DNA from: Methylococcaceae bacterium
GTDB taxonomy: Bacteria > Pseudomonadota > Gammaproteobacteria > Methylococcales > Methylococcaceae
NCBI GenBank assembly: GCA_012026715.1
Contig: VEPB01000190.1
Location: 1-7,904, forward strand
Length of the DNA stretch: 7,904 bases
Direction of reading: 5' to 3'
How positions within the stretch are numbered: the first letter of the stretch is position 1; each line of letters opens with the position of its first letter. Both the position numbers and the translations under genes were made by a program. The notes below the pieces were generated by a model. That model was not told the DNA's origin. It was given only the letters and a program-made list of their open reading frames with translations, and searched no databases. Below, piece by piece: positions 5,730-7,904 of this stretch.

Positions 5730-6107
5730 ATGACCTTGGGCGACCGCATCAAACGGCTTCGGCAAGAACGCAACTGGTCCCAGGCCCAACTGGCCCAGCG
5801 CCTGGACGTGCATCAGAAACAGGTGTCCGGCTACGAACGCAACGTGCATGTCCCTTCGGTGGAAGTGCTGATCCGCCTGGCGGAACTGCTGGATGTGTCG
5901 CTGGACTACCTGGCTTTCGAGGACCGGGAGGATACCCGCAGCGCCAGCCAGATCGCCGACCGCGACCTGCTGCGCAAGATGGAGGAGGTGGACAAGCTGC
6001 CGGAAGCCGACAAGACCACCATCAAGGCCGTGCTGGATTCCTTCATTCTGAAGAGCCGCTTTCAGCAACTCGCCCGTACCGACGAACCGGCCACCACCGC
6101 CCGCTAA
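5730..6107 (+). CDS. XRE-family helix-turn-helix regulator (125 aa)
   Basis: A small DNA-binding repressor of the Cro/C1 type. Residues about 5-60 form the HTH_3 domain (RIKRLRQERNWSQAQLAQRL, then QVSGYERN and LAELLDVSLDYL). The C-terminal half (about 78-115) is a charged helical segment with the motif KLPEADKTTIKAVLDSFI, as in many plasmid and phage XRE regulators, where it serves dimerisation. I chose ATG 5730 because AGGGAG (5719-5724) lies five bases upstream; an in-frame ATG at 5697 would add 11 residues without a good ribosome binding site. It heads an operon: the antitoxin begins 11 bases after its stop. It is divergent from the primase, so it probably autoregulates and may repress the primase-integrase promoter. 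It could also be the regulator of a three-component toxin-antitoxin module. Confidence 0.92.
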   Translation: MTLGDRIKRLRQERNWSQAQLAQRLDVHQKQVSGYERNVHVPSVEVLIRLAELLDVSLDYLAFEDREDTRSASQIADRDLLRKMEEVDKLPEADKTTIKAVLDSFILKSRFQQLARTDEPATTAR

Positions 6108-6118
6108 GGAGACTGATC

Positions 6119-6304
6119 ATGCCAACGCAAACCCTTAAACAGGAGGCCCTGGAATCCCTGCGACACTTGCCCGACGATGCCGACATCGACGAGATCATGT
6201 ACCGCCTTTACGTTATCGACAAACTGCGCAAGAGCCGCGAAGCCATCGACAAAGGCGAGGTCATCCGCCACGAGGATTTGAAGCACGAGATCGAGCAGTG
6301 GTGA
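6119..6304 (+). CDS. Small antitoxin of a type II toxin-antitoxin module (61 aa)
   Basis: This short acidic protein precedes a ParE/RelE toxin and is read as its antitoxin. It starts at ATG 6119 with the ribosome binding site AAGGAG (6106-6111) seven bases upstream, and its TGA overlaps the toxin's start. The sequence has an N-terminal helix (QEALESLRHLPDDAD) and the segment IDEIMYRLYVIDKLRKSREA, then DKGEVIRHEDLKHEIEQW. This resembles short antitoxins or 'addiction module components' that pair with ParE toxins. No ribbon-helix-helix or other DNA-binding domain is evident, so operon control probably rests on the upstream XRE protein. The role is inferred from size, position and family resemblance, with no unique motif. 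Confidence 0.85.
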   Translation: MPTQTLKQEALESLRHLPDDADIDEIMYRLYVIDKLRKSREAIDKGEVIRHEDLKHEIEQW

Positions 6305-6594
6305 TCGTCTGGTCCAAACCGGCACGCGAAGACTTGCGCCTGATCCACCAATACATTGCCCACGATTCCAAACGCTACGCCAGCCGCGTGGTGCAGGACA
6401 TTACCGAGAAAGTCGAGGTGCTGCGGGAGCTGCCCAAATTGGGCCGGAGGGTGCCGGAAATCGGCGAAGAAAACGTGCGGGAAATCGCGCTGTATTCCTA
6501 CCGCATCCTGTACGAGCTGATCGGCGAGACCATTTACATCCACGGCGTCATCCACCGGCGGCGGGATTTCAAGCCGGTGGATTTGCAGCGGTAA
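6298..6594 (+). CDS. ParE/RelE-family toxin (98 aa)
   Basis: Toxin of a type II toxin-antitoxin pair. The protein has the family layout: the start VIVWSKPAREDLRLIHQYIA, a central KLGRRVPE, then YSYRILYELI and the ending IYIHGVIHRRRDF. ParE relatives inhibit DNA gyrase and RelE relatives cut mRNA on ribosomes; the LGR-VPE and YRILYE pattern favours ParE, but the target cannot be proved here. The start is GTG at 6298 or the adjacent GTG at 6301; both overlap the end of the antitoxin gene, so translation is coupled. Length is normal and nothing looks broken. kptA begins 13 bases after its stop, so it may share the transcript. Confidence 0.92.
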   Translation: MVIVWSKPAREDLRLIHQYIAHDSKRYASRVVQDITEKVEVLRELPKLGRRVPEIGEENVREIALYSYRILYELIGETIYIHGVIHRRRDFKPVDLQR

Positions 6595-6607
6595 CGGCTA
6601 AAAGCAC

Positions 6608-7189
6608 ATGAGCAACCAACTCAACGACACCAGTAAATTCTTGAGTTACATCTTGCGCCACGAACCCCAGGCCATTGGAATCACGCTGGACGGCGAAGGT
6701 TGGACTGATATTGCCGCACTCATCGAAGGCGCCAACAAATCCGGCAACGCGATTGACCGCAACCTGATTCAACAGGTGGTCAATACCAACGATAAAAAGC
6801 GATTTGCCATTTCTGAAGACGGCTTGCGTATTCGCGCCGTGCAAGGACATTCAACGGATAACGTGTCGATTACTTACCCAGAGAAAGTACCCCCGGAGTT
6901 TTTATATCACGGCACCGCCACGCGCTTTTTGGAATCCATTAGCCAAGAAGGACTACGACCTGGTGAGCGGCACTACGTGCATTTATCGGAGAACGAACAA
7001 ACCGCAACCGTTGTCGGCCAGCGTTACGGCAGCCCGGTTGTGCTAAAAATTGAAGCCCTGCGGATGTACCGGCAGGGCTTCAAGTTCTTTCAGGCGGAGA
7101 ACGGGGTCTGGCTGACGGGTCAGGTACCGCCGGAGTTTCTGAACAGAACTGACCTAAATCAAGAACCTGTCAACTGTCGAACTCGATAA
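6608..7189 (+). CDS. kptA: RNA 2'-phosphotransferase, KptA/Tpt1 family (193 aa)
   Basis: The family uses NAD+ to remove an internal RNA 2'-phosphate, giving ADP-ribose 1'',2''-cyclic phosphate. In fungi this finishes tRNA splicing; the bacterial role is unsettled. Visible hallmarks: LSYILRH (R17, H18), LDGEGWTDI, the KKRF motif (R65), IRAVQGHS (R76, H81), LYHGT (99-103), HYVHLS (122-127) and ENGVWLT near 164-170. The four basic catalytic positions (R, H, R, R) appear present. The catalytic core ends near VPPEFL (residue 178), and a 15-residue tail (NRTDLNQEPVNCRTR) follows whose last codons overlap the convergent immunity gene by 20 bp. No good ribosome binding site precedes ATG 6608, so translation may depend on coupling to the toxin gene 13 bases upstream. 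Base composition is AT-richer than the backbone, suggesting separate acquisition. Confidence 0.93.
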   Translation: MSNQLNDTSKFLSYILRHEPQAIGITLDGEGWTDIAALIEGANKSGNAIDRNLIQQVVNTNDKKRFAISEDGLRIRAVQGHSTDNVSITYPEKVPPEFLYHGTATRFLESISQEGLRPGERHYVHLSENEQTATVVGQRYGSPVVLKIEALRMYRQGFKFFQAENGVWLTGQVPPEFLNRTDLNQEPVNCRTR

Positions 7190-7529
7190 AGTCTTCAACG
7201 GCGCGCCGAAGCCAGTCATAGAAACTGGAAAATTGAGCGCGTTGTTCCCATCCGGGTGAGGCGAAGTCATGAATGACAAATACTTCGTCTCCTTTGCCGA
7301 CCTCCCAGCATGCAACATCATCATTATCTTGCCGGTGAGCGAAAGGAACGAGCCGTCGTGCAGGATACCTCTCGGTAAGTCCAGCCATTGCTTCTCTCAG
7401 AGGTTGCCCCTCCAGAAAGTACCAGGGCTCAAGTTCTATTAACCTCAATTCAACGACCCGATTGAACTGTCGCGGATAACGAAAACCCTGAGGCCACTCT
7501 TTCTCCGTAAGCAATCCCAGAGTCTTCAT
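7170..7529 (-). CDS. SUKH (SMI1/KNR4)-like immunity protein (119 aa)
   Basis: Probable cytoplasmic immunity protein that neutralises the toxin encoded just upstream. The toxin's TGA and this gene's ATG overlap as ATGA at 7529-7526, the usual coupling of toxin-immunity pairs, and there is no separate ribosome binding site. The central motif RLVPFAHRQDNDDVACW (59-75) and the following VFVIHDFASPGWEQR (83-97) resemble SUKH/SMI1-KNR4 immunity proteins found beside polymorphic toxins. The end WLRRAVEDFIEF is a typical closing helix. There is no signal peptide, consistent with acting inside the producing cell. Its last 20 bp overlap the end of kptA on the other strand. The family call rests on recalled motifs; the immunity role rests on family and context together. 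Confidence 0.8.
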   Translation of the reverse strand: MKTLGLLTEKEWPQGFRYPRQFNRVVELRLIELEPWYFLEGQPLREAMAGLTERYPARRLVPFAHRQDNDDVACWEVGKGDEVFVIHDFASPGWEQRAQFSSFYDWLRRAVEDFIEFDS

Positions 7530-7904
7530 TGCGAAGACCCCGTGAACGGTGAGCCGCTTGGATACGTGTTTCGGAATACGCTATTTTGCTGCTGGATACG
7601 TACCTGAACCGCTTCCTCCCAAGTCGAAGGCTGAACACCACTTCTTGGCGTCCAACGACCGGCTGGGAATGCATCACCTGCGTTGTGAATCAGGGCCTGA
7701 ACATCGATACCCGCGCGTTGCGCGGCAAGCACACGCGTATTATCGAACGTGGTTAGTGCCCCATCACTCATTCGAACAACATCAATTGGCGCGCCTTGCC
7801 ATCCATTTGCGCGCATGCTCCCAGCGATACTTTCAACACCATTTACAGACGACTGGCTAAATCGAATAGCAGAAGGGCTAATACTCTCTACCCCCTTTGC
7901 CACA
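7526..7904 (-). CDS. Polymorphic-toxin-type domain, C-terminal part of the secreted toxin (partial; N-terminus at the left end of the window)
   Basis: This is the C-terminal 125 codons of the gene that begins at 214. The frame is open to the right edge and joins in frame through the 14-bp repeat; the GTG at 7903 is only an internal valine codon. In the joined 192-residue protein, residues 74-135 contain ISPSAIRFSQ, NGVESIAGSMRANGW, PIDVVRMSDG and DNTRVLAAQRAGI, then FRNTYPSGSPFTG at the end. This pattern recurs in C-terminal toxin tips of Rhs-like and other polymorphic toxins. The P-I-x-V...DG...R-x-L-A-A-x-x-A-G arrangement recalls the ParB N-terminal/sulfiredoxin-like fold, so a nuclease activity is possible but unproven. 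The toxin normally sits at the end of a large delivery protein; here it follows a bare signal peptide and short linker. The stop overlaps the immunity start. Confidence 0.75.
   Translation of the reverse strand, partial: VAKGVESISPSAIRFSQSSVNGVESIAGSMRANGWQGAPIDVVRMSDGALTTFDNTRVLAAQRAGIDVQALIHNAGDAFPAGRWTPRSGVQPSTWEEAVQVRIQQQNSVFRNTYPSGSPFTGSSQ
7891..7904. repeat. Right copy of 14-bp terminal direct repeat
   Basis: Identical to bases 1-14. The reading frame on the minus strand is the same in both copies relative to the toxin gene. Confidence 0.9.

Noticed and set aside
7901..7903. GTG at 7903 as the true start of the toxin gene
   Set aside because: There is no ribosome binding site, and the frame continues upstream through the terminal repeat to a signal peptide with ATG at 214.

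Overview
The window reads as one compact mobile element of about 7.9 kb. It carries its own tyrosine recombinase, its own primase/helicase, two toxin-based modules and an RNA-processing enzyme. The backbone is GC-rich. Two sites resemble the XerC/XerD (dif) recombination sites of Gammaproteobacteria, so a high-GC gammaproteobacterial host is my best guess, held weakly. I see no relaxase, capsid, transposase, rRNA, tRNA or CRISPR array.

The first 14 bases are identical to the last 14. Joining the ends through this repeat gives one continuous minus-strand reading frame of 192 codons. It has a Sec signal peptide (from the left end) followed by a polymorphic-toxin-type domain (from the right end), and then overlaps an immunity gene by ATGA. 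The window is therefore either a circular molecule of about 7890 bp cut inside this gene, or an integrated element whose 14-bp direct repeats (att-like) lie inside a toxin gene.

Layout: 1-214 (-) holds the signal peptide and N-terminus of the toxin. 312-548 (-) is a small helical protein of unknown function. 549-1446 has no convincing gene but is packed with inverted repeats, including a pair of inverted dif-like sites. 1447-2547 (-) is the integrase. 2550-5567 (-) is a primase/helicase (CHC2 zinc finger, TOPRIM, P-loop ATPase) whose 3' end contains a tandem 11-bp repeat. 5568-5729 is a divergent control region. 5730-6107, 6119-6304 and 6298-6594 (+) form a three-gene toxin-antitoxin operon (XRE regulator, small antitoxin, ParE/RelE toxin). 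6608-7189 (+) is a KptA/Tpt1 RNA 2'-phosphotransferase. 7170-7529 (-) is the immunity protein and 7526-7904 (-) the toxin domain.

Inferred working: primase and integrase are translationally coupled and provide replication and recombination. The divergent XRE protein may repress both directions. The ParE module would give post-segregational maintenance, and the secreted toxin with its immunity gene would give competition or a second addiction function. The kptA-immunity-toxin segment looks AT-richer by eye than the backbone, consistent with cargo acquired separately.
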